DNA of 64,000 nt from Lachnospiraceae bacterium UBA4631. GTDB lineage: Bacteria > Bacillota > Clostridia > Lachnospirales > Lachnospiraceae. The notes below the pieces were generated by a model. It did not search any database. It was not told the origin of the DNA and worked only from the letters and a program-made list of their open reading frames with translations. The translations under genes and the position numbers were made by a program. Location: positions 235,550-299,549 of the forward strand of contig DHMX01000022.1 of the NCBI GenBank assembly GCA_002406015.1. The letters run 5' to 3'. This document shows positions 44,688-54,290 of the stretch, piece by piece. Numbering within the stretch: the stretch's first letter is position 1; every line of letters begins with the position of its first letter.

Positions 44688-44759
44688 CAGTTCGTAGGGG
44701 AATCGAACCCCTGTTTTCGCCGTGAGAGGGCGACGTCTTAGCCGCTTGACCAACGAACC
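44688..44759 (-). tRNA. tRNA-Glu (anticodon CTC)
   Basis: A 72-base tRNA with acceptor GGTTCGT pairing ACGAACT (first pair G-U), T-arm AGGGGTTCGATTCCCCT, anticodon stem TCGCC/GGCGA and loop CTCTCAC giving anticodon CTC. No CCA is encoded. It has its own promoter and terminator. Confidence 0.93.
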
Positions 44760-44796
44760 ATATTCTCTTTGTCACACATTCACACGCGACTTTGTT

Positions 44797-44825
44797 AGTA
44801 TAACAAAGAGAATCTTAAAATGCAA
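44797..44825 (-). promoter_or_regulatory. Promoter of tRNA-Glu
   Basis: TTGCAT (44820-44825), 17-base spacer, TATACT (44797-44802) on the minus strand, about 35 bases upstream of the mature tRNA. Confidence 0.7.
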
Positions 44826-44868
44826 GTGTTTTTTTCAAAAAAGTGATATTTTTATGAAATACCTAAAA

Positions 44869-45096
44869 TTATGCTACTTTGTTATAATCTATTACCGAAA
44901 TCTCCTGTACAATTTTTTTGGCAGCCTCAACCAGTCTTTCTAATTTAGCTGATACATCATCAGAAAAAATAATTTCTCCACATTTTTGACATTCAAAGCA
45001 AGGCACATTTTTGACAACAATAATACAGTCCTTATATTCAACCGTAAACGTAGTTTTTGTTTTAATTCTATCATCTGATAAACATGCATTACACAT
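44869..45096 (-). CDS. YgiT-type zinc finger protein (putative antitoxin)
   Basis: The 75-residue protein has two CxxC pairs (MCNACLSDD at the N-terminus and CFECQKCGEIIF in the middle), as in the zinc-binding N-terminal domain of MqsA/YgiT antitoxins. It lacks a helix-turn-helix domain, so it could neutralise a toxin but probably does not repress its own promoter as MqsA does. It starts 2 bases after the stop of the DUF4258 gene and has a strong SD (AAGGAGG). Confidence 0.8.
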   Translation of the reverse strand: MCNACLSDDRIKTKTTFTVEYKDCIIVVKNVPCFECQKCGEIIFSDDVSAKLERLVEAAKKIVQEISVIDYNKVA

Positions 45097-45098
45097 AA

Positions 45099-45431
45099 TT
45101 ATCTCCTCCTTGTCTTATAATCATCATACCAACGGCTTGCATCCGGAAAACATGCAGATATTATCAGCATCCTTTTTTCATTGTATCCCACAACCACATG
45201 CAAAATTCTTTCTTGTGCAACATCCTTTCCTAAAATCAAACAGCTTGGTAATGATTTTTCGGAACTATTGCCATCATTCAGCGGATAATCTTCTATAATC
45301 TCTCCATTATAAATGCAATGCCTGACATCCGCCCGACTAATATCTCTTTCCTGCATTCGCTTTTGGCAATGTGCTGTATATTCTATCGGAATGCCACAAT
45401 CCAATGCATTTTTAATATTGAATATTTCCAT
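45099..45431 (-). CDS. DUF4258 protein (putative toxin)
   Basis: A 110-residue protein with the DUF4258 pattern: YTAHCQKRMQERDISRADVRHCIYNGEII, then an Asp/Pro/Ser segment and LHVVVGYNEKRMLIISACFPD. DUF4258 proteins are often paired with small zinc-finger or HTH proteins and are related in layout to RelE/BrnT-like RNA cleaving toxins, though no catalytic proof exists for this one. The start at 45431 is chosen over 45482 because AAAGGAGG lies close upstream. It is the first gene of the pair and has its own promoter. Confidence 0.8.
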   Translation of the reverse strand: MEIFNIKNALDCGIPIEYTAHCQKRMQERDISRADVRHCIYNGEIIEDYPLNDGNSSEKSLPSCLILGKDVAQERILHVVVGYNEKRMLIISACFPDASRWYDDYKTRRR

Positions 45432-45513
45432 TCCTTTTCCTCCTTTATTCTCTGAAATATAAGTTACATTCAAAGAAAGCAAAGCCTATTGCAAATCAGT
45501 TCTTTACAATTAT

Positions 45514-45542
45514 AGTATACGTGAAAGAATTCCATTATTCAA
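45514..45542 (-). promoter_or_regulatory. Promoter of the DUF4258/YgiT pair
   Basis: TTGAAT (45537-45542), 17-base spacer, TATACT (45514-45519) on the minus strand. It overlaps the last codons of polC, so the pair can be transcribed independently of the upstream run. Confidence 0.6.
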
Positions 45543-48500
45543 CTACCGTTCCCCATATAATCAAATAAACTAAATTGGTCGGAATCCGGTATGTCATTTA
45601 GCAATCCTAATTGCGTAAATTTCTCAATCGTAGATTTTCCAATCTTTGCCATATCCCGCAGGTTGTCCTTTGACGAAAAACCGCCCTTCTTTAACGCTTC
45701 CTGTGCTGCTTCCTGCACCTGTGCCGCCGCTTTGCCGCCAAGACCTTCTATACTGCATAGGGCAGGCATGATTTTGCCGTCAATGATTAAGAAGCGTTCC
45801 GCATCTGCCCGGTAAATGTCTATCGGCAGGAACTCATAGCCTCTGGCATACATTTCCAGTACCAGCTTCATATCCTTTAAGCTGTCTAAGTCCTTATTTT
45901 TCTTGTCCTCGGACTTACGAATCTCCTCCATGTGAAATTCCAGCCGCGAGCGTCCCAGACACATTGTTTCGTAGTTAAAGGCATCTGCACGAATACTATA
46001 AAATGCCGCATAATACTCTAACGGATAGTTAATTTTATACCATGCAATCCGCCATGCCATCATTACATAGGCAGCAGCATGTGCCTTCGGGAACATGTAT
46101 TTAATCTTCTTACAAGACCCTATATACCATTCCGGCACACCATGCCCCAGCATTTCTTCTTCCCACTCCGGCTTTAAGCCTTTGCCCTTCCGGACACTTT
46201 CCATAATCGTAAATGCCAGCCCTTTCTCTAAGCCCTTGTGAATCAGGAATACCATAATATCATCCCGGCAGCAGATTGCAGTTGAAATTACAGCCGTTCC
46301 CGACTTAATCAAATCCTGTGCATTCCCCAGCCATACATCGGTACCATGTGCAAGACCTGCTATTCGCACCAAATCCGAAAACATGGTCGGCTTCGTATCC
46401 AGAAGCATCTGCATGGCAAATTCCGTACCAAACTCCGGTATTCCCAAAGAACCAAGCGGAACACCGCCAATGTCATCCGGTGTGATTCCTAAGGCTTCCG
46501 TACTTTGAAACAGCGACATTACCTGCTTATCATCCAACGGAATCGTCTTACAATCTACACCGGTCAAATCCTCTAAGCGTCGAATCATGGTTGGGTCATC
46601 ATGTCCCAGAATATCAAGCTTCAACAGGTTATGGTCGATGGAATGATATTCAAAATGTGTTGTAATAATTGGTGTACTCTGGTCGTTTGCCGGATGCTGA
46701 ATCGGTGTAAAGGAATAGATTTCCTCATGCTTCGGCAGTACAATCATTCCGCCCGGATGCTGTCCGGTTGTCCGCTTTACTCCCGTACATCCGATTGCCA
46801 GCCGTTCAACCTCACAGCTTCGCTTCTGGATTCCACGCTCCTCAAAATATTTCATTGCCATTCCGTAAGCGGTTTTTTCTGCAATCGTACCGATGGTTCC
46901 CGCACGAAAGGCATGCCCCTTGGTAAATAACTCCTCTGTATACTGATGTGCATTTGCCTGATATTCTCCCGAAAAATTCAAGTCAATATCCGGCTCCTTA
47001 TCACCCTTAAAACCAAGGAAGGTCTCAAACGGAATATCGTGTCCTTCCTTTAGCAGCTTATGTCCGCACTTCGGACAATTCTTATCCGGCATATCACATC
47101 CCGAATTACCGGAAAATGCCTGCACCTCAGGAGAATCAAAATCCACAAAATGACATTCCGGACAGATATAATGTGCTGATAACGGATTTACCTCTGTAAT
47201 TCCCGCCATCGTTGCTACAAACGAAGAACCGACAGAGCCTCGTGAACCAACCAGATACCCATGGTCATTGGAATCCCATACCAGCTTCTGGGCAATAATG
47301 TAAAGCACCGCAAACCCATTGGAAATAATTGAATGTAATTCCCGCTCTAACCGTTCCACTACCACAGCCGGCAAATCCGGTCCATAGATTTCATGTGCCT
47401 TGTTATAGCAAATCTCTGTCAACGTTTCGTCCGAATTTTCAATAATCGGAGGACATTTATCCGGACGAACCGGTTTAATGTAATCTACCATATCCGCAAT
47501 CCGGTTTGTGTTCGTGATTACAACCTCTCTTGCCTTATCTGTACCCAGATATTCAAATTCCTTCAGCATTTCGTCTGTTGTCCTGAAATAAAGCGGACTC
47601 TGGTTGTCCACATCTTTAAATCCCTCGGATGCCTGAATAATTGCCCGATATACCGAATCCTCTGGGTCAAGGAAATGAACATCACAGGTTGCAACCACCG
47701 GCTTATGAAATTCCTCGCCCAGTCTTACAATGGTCCGGTTATTTTCCATCAAATCCTCTTCGGATTCAATCGGATAGTTATCATCCGCAATCATAAAGCG
47801 GTTATTCCCAATCGGCTGGATTTCCAGATAATCATAAAAATCCACAATTCTTGTTATCTCACCGTCATCCGCACCATTTAACAATGCCTGATACAGCTCC
47901 CCCGCCTCACAGGCAGAGCCTACGATAAGCCCTTCCCGGTATTTATTAATCATACTCTTCGGAATCAATGGTTTCCGGTTAAAATACTGTAAATGCGACA
48001 TGGAAATCAAGCGGTACAGATTTACTCTTCCCACCTCATTTTTTGCCAGAATAATTCCATGATACCGTCTGGATTTCTTAATATTGTCTGCCGAACCTGC
48101 CGCCAGCTCATTAAGCTGATTCAGATTCTCGATTCCCCGCTCCATCAGCATATGAATGAACTTTAAGAACATTTCTGCGGTTGCTTCCGCATCGTTGACT
48201 GCACGATGATGATTTTCCAATACAATTTTTAATTCCTTCACCAGACGGTCTAAGGTGAATTTTCCCAGATGTGGCAGCAGTACATGTGCCATACCCAAGG
48301 TATCTACAATCGTATTATCGAATCTTAAGCCCTGCTTTCTGGCTTCATTTCCAATAAATCCGGTATCAAATGCAGCATTATGTGCAACCACCGGTGCATC
48401 CCCGCAAAATTCCAGAAATCTCGGCAAAACCTCCTCAATATTCGGCTGATTTGCCACCATTTCATCTGTAATTCCCGTCAGTCTGGTAATATTATACGGA

Positions 48501-50089
48501 ATCGGACGCTCCGGATTCACTAATTGCGAAAAGCGGTCTACAATTCTGCCCATCGTAATCTTTACCGCACCGATTTCTGTAATCTTATGAAATTTTGCAT
48601 TTTTACCGGTTGTCTCAATATCAAAGACAACAAATGTATCCCGAAAACTCTGTCCATGAGACCGTATAATTAAATTCTTTAAATCATCTACAAAATATCC
48701 CTCTACTCCATAGATGATTTTGAATCCATCCTTTACCTTTACATGGTTTGCTATCGGAAATGCCTGTACAACACCATGGTCTGTAATCGCTATTGCCTTA
48801 TGTCCCCATGCATTCGCACGCTGGATGATTTTTTCTATATCTACAACACTGTCCTTATCACTCATGACGGTGTGCATATGCAGCTCTACCCGTTTCTCTA
48901 AGGACTGGTCTGTCCTTGTTGTCCGAAAATCACCGATTTTTTTCATTCCGACAATGGAGCCGAGCGTCACTTCATTGGCAAAGGTATCAAAGGATACGAT
49001 TCCCTTAATTCTGTAAAAGCCGCCTTGCTGAAAGCTTTCAAAGAATACATCCAAATCATCATTGGATAGAAACACCTTGCCGCTGATGGTATCCGTAAAA
49101 TCTGTAATGTTAAACATTACGATTGTCTTATTGTTTCGGATTTCTCTGGTTTCCAACTTAATAATCTGTCCATGGACCACAACCTCGCCCAATTCTCCCT
49201 GAATTTCACAAATCTCGGTCAAGTCTCCGTCACAATTGCGTCCGAAGAAAATTTCAGGGTCCTTTGCAGTATGCAGCAATGAACGTCTGGCTTTATTATT
49301 TGCTCCTGCTTCTTTTCGGTTCCATTCCTGCTTCTCCGGCTTTTTCATGGTCAATTCTTCCGAAGCCGGTTTCTTTTTCTTGTCTCCGGCAGATGAATTG
49401 CTTTCGCTCTTACCGGATTTTTTATCAGACGTATCCTGAGAAGCCGGTTCTGCCGTTTTATCCATCCCATGCTTAGCCCGCTCAATTGCACGCAATTGTT
49501 CTAACTGCTTTTCATGCTGCTCCCGCTCCTGAATCAGTCTCTTTTCATGGGCTTCCCGCAGAGCAGTTTTATCCTCTTCCCGGAAATTAAAGCCAACCTG
49601 AATTTCCATATCAAAACGTTCCTGAAATACCTGTATTAAATAATCCTGTATCTCATGGAACCGGCATTTTGCCAAATCAGAATCAGGCATGGGAATGGTT
49701 ATGACATTATCATTTACCACCCATGCCTCATCTTTTACCAATAAATAATTAATCGGGTCTGCATCCTTAATCTCGTACAGCAGACTTTCTCCGTACTCCT
49801 CATAAATATCAGCTAGTCCGTATCGGTCCGACAACCGGTACTTCACCTGTATATCCAGTACCCGGATTCCCGGTACCGTTCCCTTTGCAAACGGATATAA
49901 TTCATACTGCAATTGCTGAACATACTGCTGATGTATTAAGTGCCGGGAAATTACATATATATGCAGCACCTTCGATTGTCTGCTCAATCGAACCCGGTCT
50001 ACAAATACATCCTCAAACAGCTCCTGCATGGTTCTGGAAGGGTGATAAGCAGAAAATACCTGTAGTAGTCCTATCTTTCCTTCTTCCAT
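45539..50089 (-). CDS. polC: DNA polymerase III alpha subunit, PolC type
   Basis: The 1516-residue replicase has the PolC order of parts: N-terminal domains, OB-fold (GELGEVVVHGQIIKLETREI), split PHP domain (ELHMHTVMSDKDSV), inserted DnaQ-like 3'-5' exonuclease (VVFDIETTGKN...VAHNAAFDTGF) and polymerase palm (KEPDIDLNFSGEYQ). It is the main replicative polymerase of low-GC Firmicutes. A lysine/serine-rich stretch at about 200-270 before the OB-fold makes it longer than the ~1435-residue Bacillus protein. It directly follows ispG with a 3-base gap. Confidence 0.97.
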   Translation of the reverse strand: MEEGKIGLLQVFSAYHPSRTMQELFEDVFVDRVRLSRQSKVLHIYVISRHLIHQQYVQQLQYELYPFAKGTVPGIRVLDIQVKYRLSDRYGLADIYEEYGESLLYEIKDADPINYLLVKDEAWVVNDNVITIPMPDSDLAKCRFHEIQDYLIQVFQERFDMEIQVGFNFREEDKTALREAHEKRLIQEREQHEKQLEQLRAIERAKHGMDKTAEPASQDTSDKKSGKSESNSSAGDKKKKPASEELTMKKPEKQEWNRKEAGANNKARRSLLHTAKDPEIFFGRNCDGDLTEICEIQGELGEVVVHGQIIKLETREIRNNKTIVMFNITDFTDTISGKVFLSNDDLDVFFESFQQGGFYRIKGIVSFDTFANEVTLGSIVGMKKIGDFRTTRTDQSLEKRVELHMHTVMSDKDSVVDIEKIIQRANAWGHKAIAITDHGVVQAFPIANHVKVKDGFKIIYGVEGYFVDDLKNLIIRSHGQSFRDTFVVFDIETTGKNAKFHKITEIGAVKITMGRIVDRFSQLVNPERPIPYNITRLTGITDEMVANQPNIEEVLPRFLEFCGDAPVVAHNAAFDTGFIGNEARKQGLRFDNTIVDTLGMAHVLLPHLGKFTLDRLVKELKIVLENHHRAVNDAEATAEMFLKFIHMLMERGIENLNQLNELAAGSADNIKKSRRYHGIILAKNEVGRVNLYRLISMSHLQYFNRKPLIPKSMINKYREGLIVGSACEAGELYQALLNGADDGEITRIVDFYDYLEIQPIGNNRFMIADDNYPIESEEDLMENNRTIVRLGEEFHKPVVATCDVHFLDPEDSVYRAIIQASEGFKDVDNQSPLYFRTTDEMLKEFEYLGTDKAREVVITNTNRIADMVDYIKPVRPDKCPPIIENSDETLTEICYNKAHEIYGPDLPAVVVERLERELHSIISNGFAVLYIIAQKLVWDSNDHGYLVGSRGSVGSSFVATMAGITEVNPLSAHYICPECHFVDFDSPEVQAFSGNSGCDMPDKNCPKCGHKLLKEGHDIPFETFLGFKGDKEPDIDLNFSGEYQANAHQYTEELFTKGHAFRAGTIGTIAEKTAYGMAMKYFEERGIQKRSCEVERLAIGCTGVKRTTGQHPGGMIVLPKHEEIYSFTPIQHPANDQSTPIITTHFEYHSIDHNLLKLDILGHDDPTMIRRLEDLTGVDCKTIPLDDKQVMSLFQSTEALGITPDDIGGVPLGSLGIPEFGTEFAMQMLLDTKPTMFSDLVRIAGLAHGTDVWLGNAQDLIKSGTAVISTAICCRDDIMVFLIHKGLEKGLAFTIMESVRKGKGLKPEWEEEMLGHGVPEWYIGSCKKIKYMFPKAHAAAYVMMAWRIAWYKINYPLEYYAAFYSIRADAFNYETMCLGRSRLEFHMEEIRKSEDKKNKDLDSLKDMKLVLEMYARGYEFLPIDIYRADAERFLIIDGKIMPALCSIEGLGGKAAAQVQEAAQEALKKGGFSSKDNLRDMAKIGKSTIEKFTQLGLLNDIPDSDQFSLFDYMGNGS

Positions 50090-50092
50090 TTC

Positions 50093-51163
50093 TTATCCCT
50101 CCCAATGCTCTAATTCATATCGCAGGGCGGCTAACAATTCTCCTTCCGGCATCTTTCGAATTATCTCACCATGCTTCATCAACAGACCCTCTCCGTTGCC
50201 GCCGGCAATTCCGAGGTCTGCTTCTCTTGCTTCTCCGGGGCCATTCACAATACAGCCCATAACCGCTACCTTCAGATTCAAATGCTCATAATCCGCTACC
50301 AGAGTCTCTACCTGATTAGCCAGTCCAATCAAGTCAATGGAGGTTCTTCCGCAGGTCGGACAGGATACAACCTCAATTCCGCCCTGTCGAAGATTCAAGG
50401 TCTTTAGTATCTGCTTTGCTGTAATAATTTCGTGAACCGGGTCTCCGGTCAAGGATACCCGTATGGTGTCTCCGATTCCTTCATATAAAATGATTCCCAA
50501 GCCCACAGAGGACTTAATATTTCCACGAAGCAGTGTTCCTGCCTCCGTAATTCCGACGTGTAACGGATAATTCGTCTGCTTTGCAATTAATTCATGTGCC
50601 TTTACGCACATCATTACATCGGAGGACTTAATACTGATTACCAGCTTGTCATAATCCAAATCTTCAATCATCCGCACCTTATCCAAAGCACTCTCTACGA
50701 TTCCTTCTGCTGTTACCCCATGATATTTTTCAATTAAGGCTTTTTCCAGAGAACCGCTGTTCACTCCGACACGAATTGGTATCTGCCGCTCCTTTGCCAC
50801 ATCTACCACTGCTTTTACCCGGTCCATTCCGCCAATGTTTCCGGGATTAATCCGAATCTTATCTGCACCATGCTCCATTGCCGTAATTGCAAGCCGATAA
50901 TCAAAATGAATGTCCGCTACAATCGGAATGTGAATCTGCTTCTTAATCTCTCCAATGGCTTCTGCCGCCGCTTCGTTGTTGGCTGTACAACGGATAATCT
51001 GACAGCCGGCAGCCTCCAGCTCCAGAATCTGCCGCACCGTTGCTGCCACATCCTCTGTCTTTGTATTTGTCATGGATTGAATCAAAATCGGATTACCACC
51101 GCCAATCACCTGATTGCCAATTTGAACCGGTTTCGTACACTCTCTGTATGTCTTATGTGTCAT
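50093..51163 (-). CDS. ispG: 4-hydroxy-3-methylbut-2-enyl diphosphate synthase
   Basis: The 356-residue protein is IspG, the sixth MEP-pathway enzyme. The TIM-barrel half (GGGNPILIQSMTNTKT, DIHFDYRLA, RINPGNIG) is followed by the Fe-S half with cysteines in VVSCPTCGRTSID and VAVMGCIVNGPGEA. It lies between rseP (30 bases upstream) and polC. Confidence 0.97.
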   Translation of the reverse strand: MTHKTYRECTKPVQIGNQVIGGGNPILIQSMTNTKTEDVAATVRQILELEAAGCQIIRCTANNEAAAEAIGEIKKQIHIPIVADIHFDYRLAITAMEHGADKIRINPGNIGGMDRVKAVVDVAKERQIPIRVGVNSGSLEKALIEKYHGVTAEGIVESALDKVRMIEDLDYDKLVISIKSSDVMMCVKAHELIAKQTNYPLHVGITEAGTLLRGNIKSSVGLGIILYEGIGDTIRVSLTGDPVHEIITAKQILKTLNLRQGGIEVVSCPTCGRTSIDLIGLANQVETLVADYEHLNLKVAVMGCIVNGPGEAREADLGIAGGNGEGLLMKHGEIIRKMPEGELLAALRYELEHWEG

Positions 51164-51193
51164 GCTTTCTCAAACCCTTTCCTTTTCTGCCTG

Positions 51194-52276
51194 TTACCGC
51201 AGAACAAACAGATTCCAAATATCCTTAAACGTAATTAATACCATCAGAATCAACAGCAATACAAATCCAATGGCATGCACAACCGCTTCCTTCTCCTTCG
51301 GTATAGACCGTCTGGTTACAAGCTCTACAAGCAGGAATAGTAACCGTCCTCCATCCAGTGCAGGAATCGGCAACAGATTCATAACACCGAGATTGGCACT
51401 GATTAAAATTACAAAGTTAATCAGATTTAATACCACCGTATAGAAGCCGCCTGACTGCTGAGCTTCCTGTAAGGTGGAATTCATCACATCCGCTACCCCG
51501 ACAATTCCGGATACCTGATTTACGCCTACATGCCCCAGAATCATTTCCTTCAGACTGATAAACGTCGTTTTTATCCAATACCGTACTTCCAATGCACTCC
51601 GTCCCAAATTGGTAAAGAGATTTGCCTTGGTTCGTGCCAGTACATCACCCTCCTGCTGATAACCTCCCGAAATACCCAGTAAATACCTTCCGGTTGCTTC
51701 ATCATATTTCGGAGTTACCGATACCTGCTGCTCCTGTCCGTCCCGCAGATACGTTACCGTTATCGGCTCGGCAGAACGATTAAACTGTGTATATACCGAC
51801 ACCTCACGAAAGTCATAAATTCTTGTATGATTCAGACGTGTAATCACATCTCCGACTTCAATTCCGGCTTCCTGTGCAGCGGAATTTTCAGCTACATAAT
51901 TGACTTCACCGGTTAAATAACCAGCCATTCCGATTAATACCACAGATGCGAAGAACGCAAGCACGAAATTAAACAAGGGGCCACCCACAACCACTGCGAT
52001 TCTCGCCCAAATCGGCTTGTTGGAAAATGCCCGTTCATCATCATTGACTTCCTCATCCTCCCCAAGCATCATGCAATACCCTCCTATCGGAAGGCAGCGA
52101 ATGGAATACTGGGTTTCTCCCCTTTGTTTCTTAAATATACATGGTCCCATTCCGATGGAAAATTCAGAAACCGCAATTCCCGTCCAACGACACATCAGAA
52201 AGTGACCAAGTTCATGTATCATAATAATTACATTAAATATCAAAATAATAACGATAACATTAATAACTGTGTTCAA
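51194..52276 (-). CDS. rseP: RseP-like site-2 metalloprotease
   Basis: A membrane zinc protease with the HExxH motif near the N-terminus (IMIHELGHFLMC), a PDZ domain in the middle (AAQEAGIEVGDVITRLN) and the C-terminal LLPIPALDGGR motif, each inside a membrane segment. Such proteases make the second cut in anti-sigma factors and clear signal peptides. The ATG at 52303 would overlap dxr by 44 bases; a TTG at 52276 has SD-like AGGTGGA close upstream and gives a shorter overlap of 17 bases, so it is chosen with moderate certainty. The family usually sits after dxr. Confidence 0.9.
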   Translation of the reverse strand: MNTVINVIVIILIFNVIIMIHELGHFLMCRWTGIAVSEFSIGMGPCIFKKQRGETQYSIRCLPIGGYCMMLGEDEEVNDDERAFSNKPIWARIAVVVGGPLFNFVLAFFASVVLIGMAGYLTGEVNYVAENSAAQEAGIEVGDVITRLNHTRIYDFREVSVYTQFNRSAEPITVTYLRDGQEQQVSVTPKYDEATGRYLLGISGGYQQEGDVLARTKANLFTNLGRSALEVRYWIKTTFISLKEMILGHVGVNQVSGIVGVADVMNSTLQEAQQSGGFYTVVLNLINFVILISANLGVMNLLPIPALDGGRLLFLLVELVTRRSIPKEKEAVVHAIGFVLLLILMVLITFKDIWNLFVLR

Positions 52277-53423
52277 ACTTCCACCTGCTCTCAATATATT
52301 CATACGTCCACTGTTCCGCTTCCAAAATCTCTTCCACAGAAGGATTTTCTATCTTCTTGTGAGCATCTACACACATTTCTATCATTTGATAAATATCCAA
52401 AAATTGAATCTTGCGTTCCAAAAAACGGGCTACTGCATATTCATTTGCAGCATTAAATACGGTTGGAAGACTTCCCCCTTCCTTGCCTACCTGATATGCC
52501 ATTGCCAATCCCCGAAATACCTGCATATCCGGCTTTTCAAACTGAATGGAGGTTAATGCTCCGAAATCCAGCCGCTTGCCCGGCAGATACCGACGCTCCG
52601 GATAAAATAATGCATACTGAATCGGAAGCTTCATATCCGGTGTACCCAATTGTGCGATTACCGCACCATCCTGAAATTGTACCATGGAATGAATTACACT
52701 CTGTGGTTGAACCACCACCTCGACATCCTCGATTTCAACATCGAACAACCACTTTGCTTCCATGACCTCCAAGCCCTTATTGACCATAGACGCTGAATCA
52801 ATGGTGATTTTATGTCCCATACTCCAATTTGGATGCTTTAACGCATCCTCTACCTGTACGTGCGACAGAAATTCTTCGTTCTTTCCCCGAAACGGTCCGC
52901 CGGATGCTGTCAGTAATATCTTATCCACCGCACCATGCGATTCTCCGTTTAAGCATTGAAAAATGGCAGAATGCTCACTGTCAACCGGCAAAATGTCCAC
53001 ATGACACTGCTTTGCCAAAGGCATAATAATATGTCCCGCTGTTACCAGAGTCTCCTTGTTTGCCAGTGCAATATCCTTTCCTGCCTTTATTGCCGCAATT
53101 GTCGGCTGAATCCCTATCATTCCTACGATTGCCGTCACCAGAATTTCGCTTTCTGCCTGTGTTGCCACCTCTAAAAGCCCTTCCATGCCGGATACCACCT
53201 TAACGGAACTATCTGCTACCTGCGTCCGCAGCTTTGCAGCGTTCTCTTCCTTCCAGACCGCTACTAATGACGGGTGAAACTCCCGAATCTGCTGCTCCAG
53301 CAGTGTAATATTACTTCCGGCCGCCAATGCCGTTACCTGAATATCCTCATGGTAATATCTGGCAACCTCCAATGTCTGTGTACCAATGGAGCCTGTCGAA
53401 CCAAGAATTGCTATCTTCTTCAA
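52260..53423 (-). CDS. dxr: 1-deoxy-D-xylulose-5-phosphate reductoisomerase
   Basis: A 387-residue protein with the NADPH-binding ILGSTGSIGTQTLEVAR start, ALANKETLVTAGH, LPVDSEHSAIFQCL and GPFRGKNEEFLSHV motifs of Dxr. It performs the committed step of the MEP pathway. It follows cdsA by 12 bases and its 3' end overlaps rseP. Confidence 0.97.
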   Translation of the reverse strand: MKKIAILGSTGSIGTQTLEVARYYHEDIQVTALAAGSNITLLEQQIREFHPSLVAVWKEENAAKLRTQVADSSVKVVSGMEGLLEVATQAESEILVTAIVGMIGIQPTIAAIKAGKDIALANKETLVTAGHIIMPLAKQCHVDILPVDSEHSAIFQCLNGESHGAVDKILLTASGGPFRGKNEEFLSHVQVEDALKHPNWSMGHKITIDSASMVNKGLEVMEAKWLFDVEIEDVEVVVQPQSVIHSMVQFQDGAVIAQLGTPDMKLPIQYALFYPERRYLPGKRLDFGALTSIQFEKPDMQVFRGLAMAYQVGKEGGSLPTVFNAANEYAVARFLERKIQFLDIYQMIEMCVDAHKKIENPSVEEILEAEQWTYEYIESRWKFEHSY

Positions 53424-53435
53424 CGTCCTATCCTC

Positions 53436-54290
53436 CTATATATATGCCTGTAACAGATATAGCACCAGATAATATATAATCGGTGCCGTAAATATCATAC
53501 TGTCAAATCTATCCATGATTCCCCCGTGTCCCGGAATCAGGTTGCTGTAGTCCTTAATATCATGATTTCTTTTAATTGCAGACGCTGCCAAGTCTCCGAC
53601 CACCGCCGGCAATGCTCCGACTCCGCAGATAATTGCAAACATAAGCGGGAAATTATGCTCTCCGCCTCCGACTACATTGCGGAATATAAAGCCGTATCCC
53701 ACACCACAAAGGGCTGCTCCCAGAATACCGCCGATAAAGCCTTCCACACTTTTCTTCGGGCTTAAATTTGGAAACATTTTATGCTTTCCAATCAAAATTC
53801 CAACCAGATATGCAAACATATCATTTCCACAGGCACATACCAACACCAACGCAGTCAGAATCGCACCATGCTGAAGCTGGCGAAGCTGCTCCATATAGCT
53901 TAAACAAACTGCCACATAAAAGAATGGGAAAAAACTGCTGACTAACTGTCTGGAATCATATTTTGGAAATGCAAAGACATAAACCGTCAGTAAAACCAGC
54001 AGATATACAATCATCAATGGCAGTACATACTCCGTCCATTGAGCATACAATATAACATTATATGCAACAACAGCCACATATGTGACTGGTGCAAATGGAG
54101 ATTTATGTATCTGGAATACGCGGAACAATTCAAACACTCCTCCGAGCGAAACCGCTGTCAGAAGCAGTGCTAATATCCATCCACCGAAATAGATAGCGGC
54201 ACCACCGCCTGTAATCAGGACAATCGTACTTGCCAGACGTATCCAGAAGCTTTTTGCTTTACTTTTCTTTTCATTATTTAACTCCGCCAT
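53436..54290 (-). CDS. cdsA: Phosphatidate cytidylyltransferase
   Basis: The roughly 284-residue membrane protein ends with the CdsA signature (SAIKRNHDIKDYSNLIPGHGGIMDRFDS, then a final span). It makes CDP-diacylglycerol. The start at 54290 (MAELNNEKK) is preferred over 54428, since the longer form would overlap uppS by 155 bases with sequence unlike the family. The remaining 17-base overlap suggests translational coupling. Confidence 0.93.
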   Translation of the reverse strand: MAELNNEKKSKAKSFWIRLASTIVLITGGGAAIYFGGWILALLLTAVSLGGVFELFRVFQIHKSPFAPVTYVAVVAYNVILYAQWTEYVLPLMIVYLLVLLTVYVFAFPKYDSRQLVSSFFPFFYVAVCLSYMEQLRQLQHGAILTALVLVCACGNDMFAYLVGILIGKHKMFPNLSPKKSVEGFIGGILGAALCGVGYGFIFRNVVGGGEHNFPLMFAIICGVGALPAVVGDLAASAIKRNHDIKDYSNLIPGHGGIMDRFDSMIFTAPIIYYLVLYLLQAYI

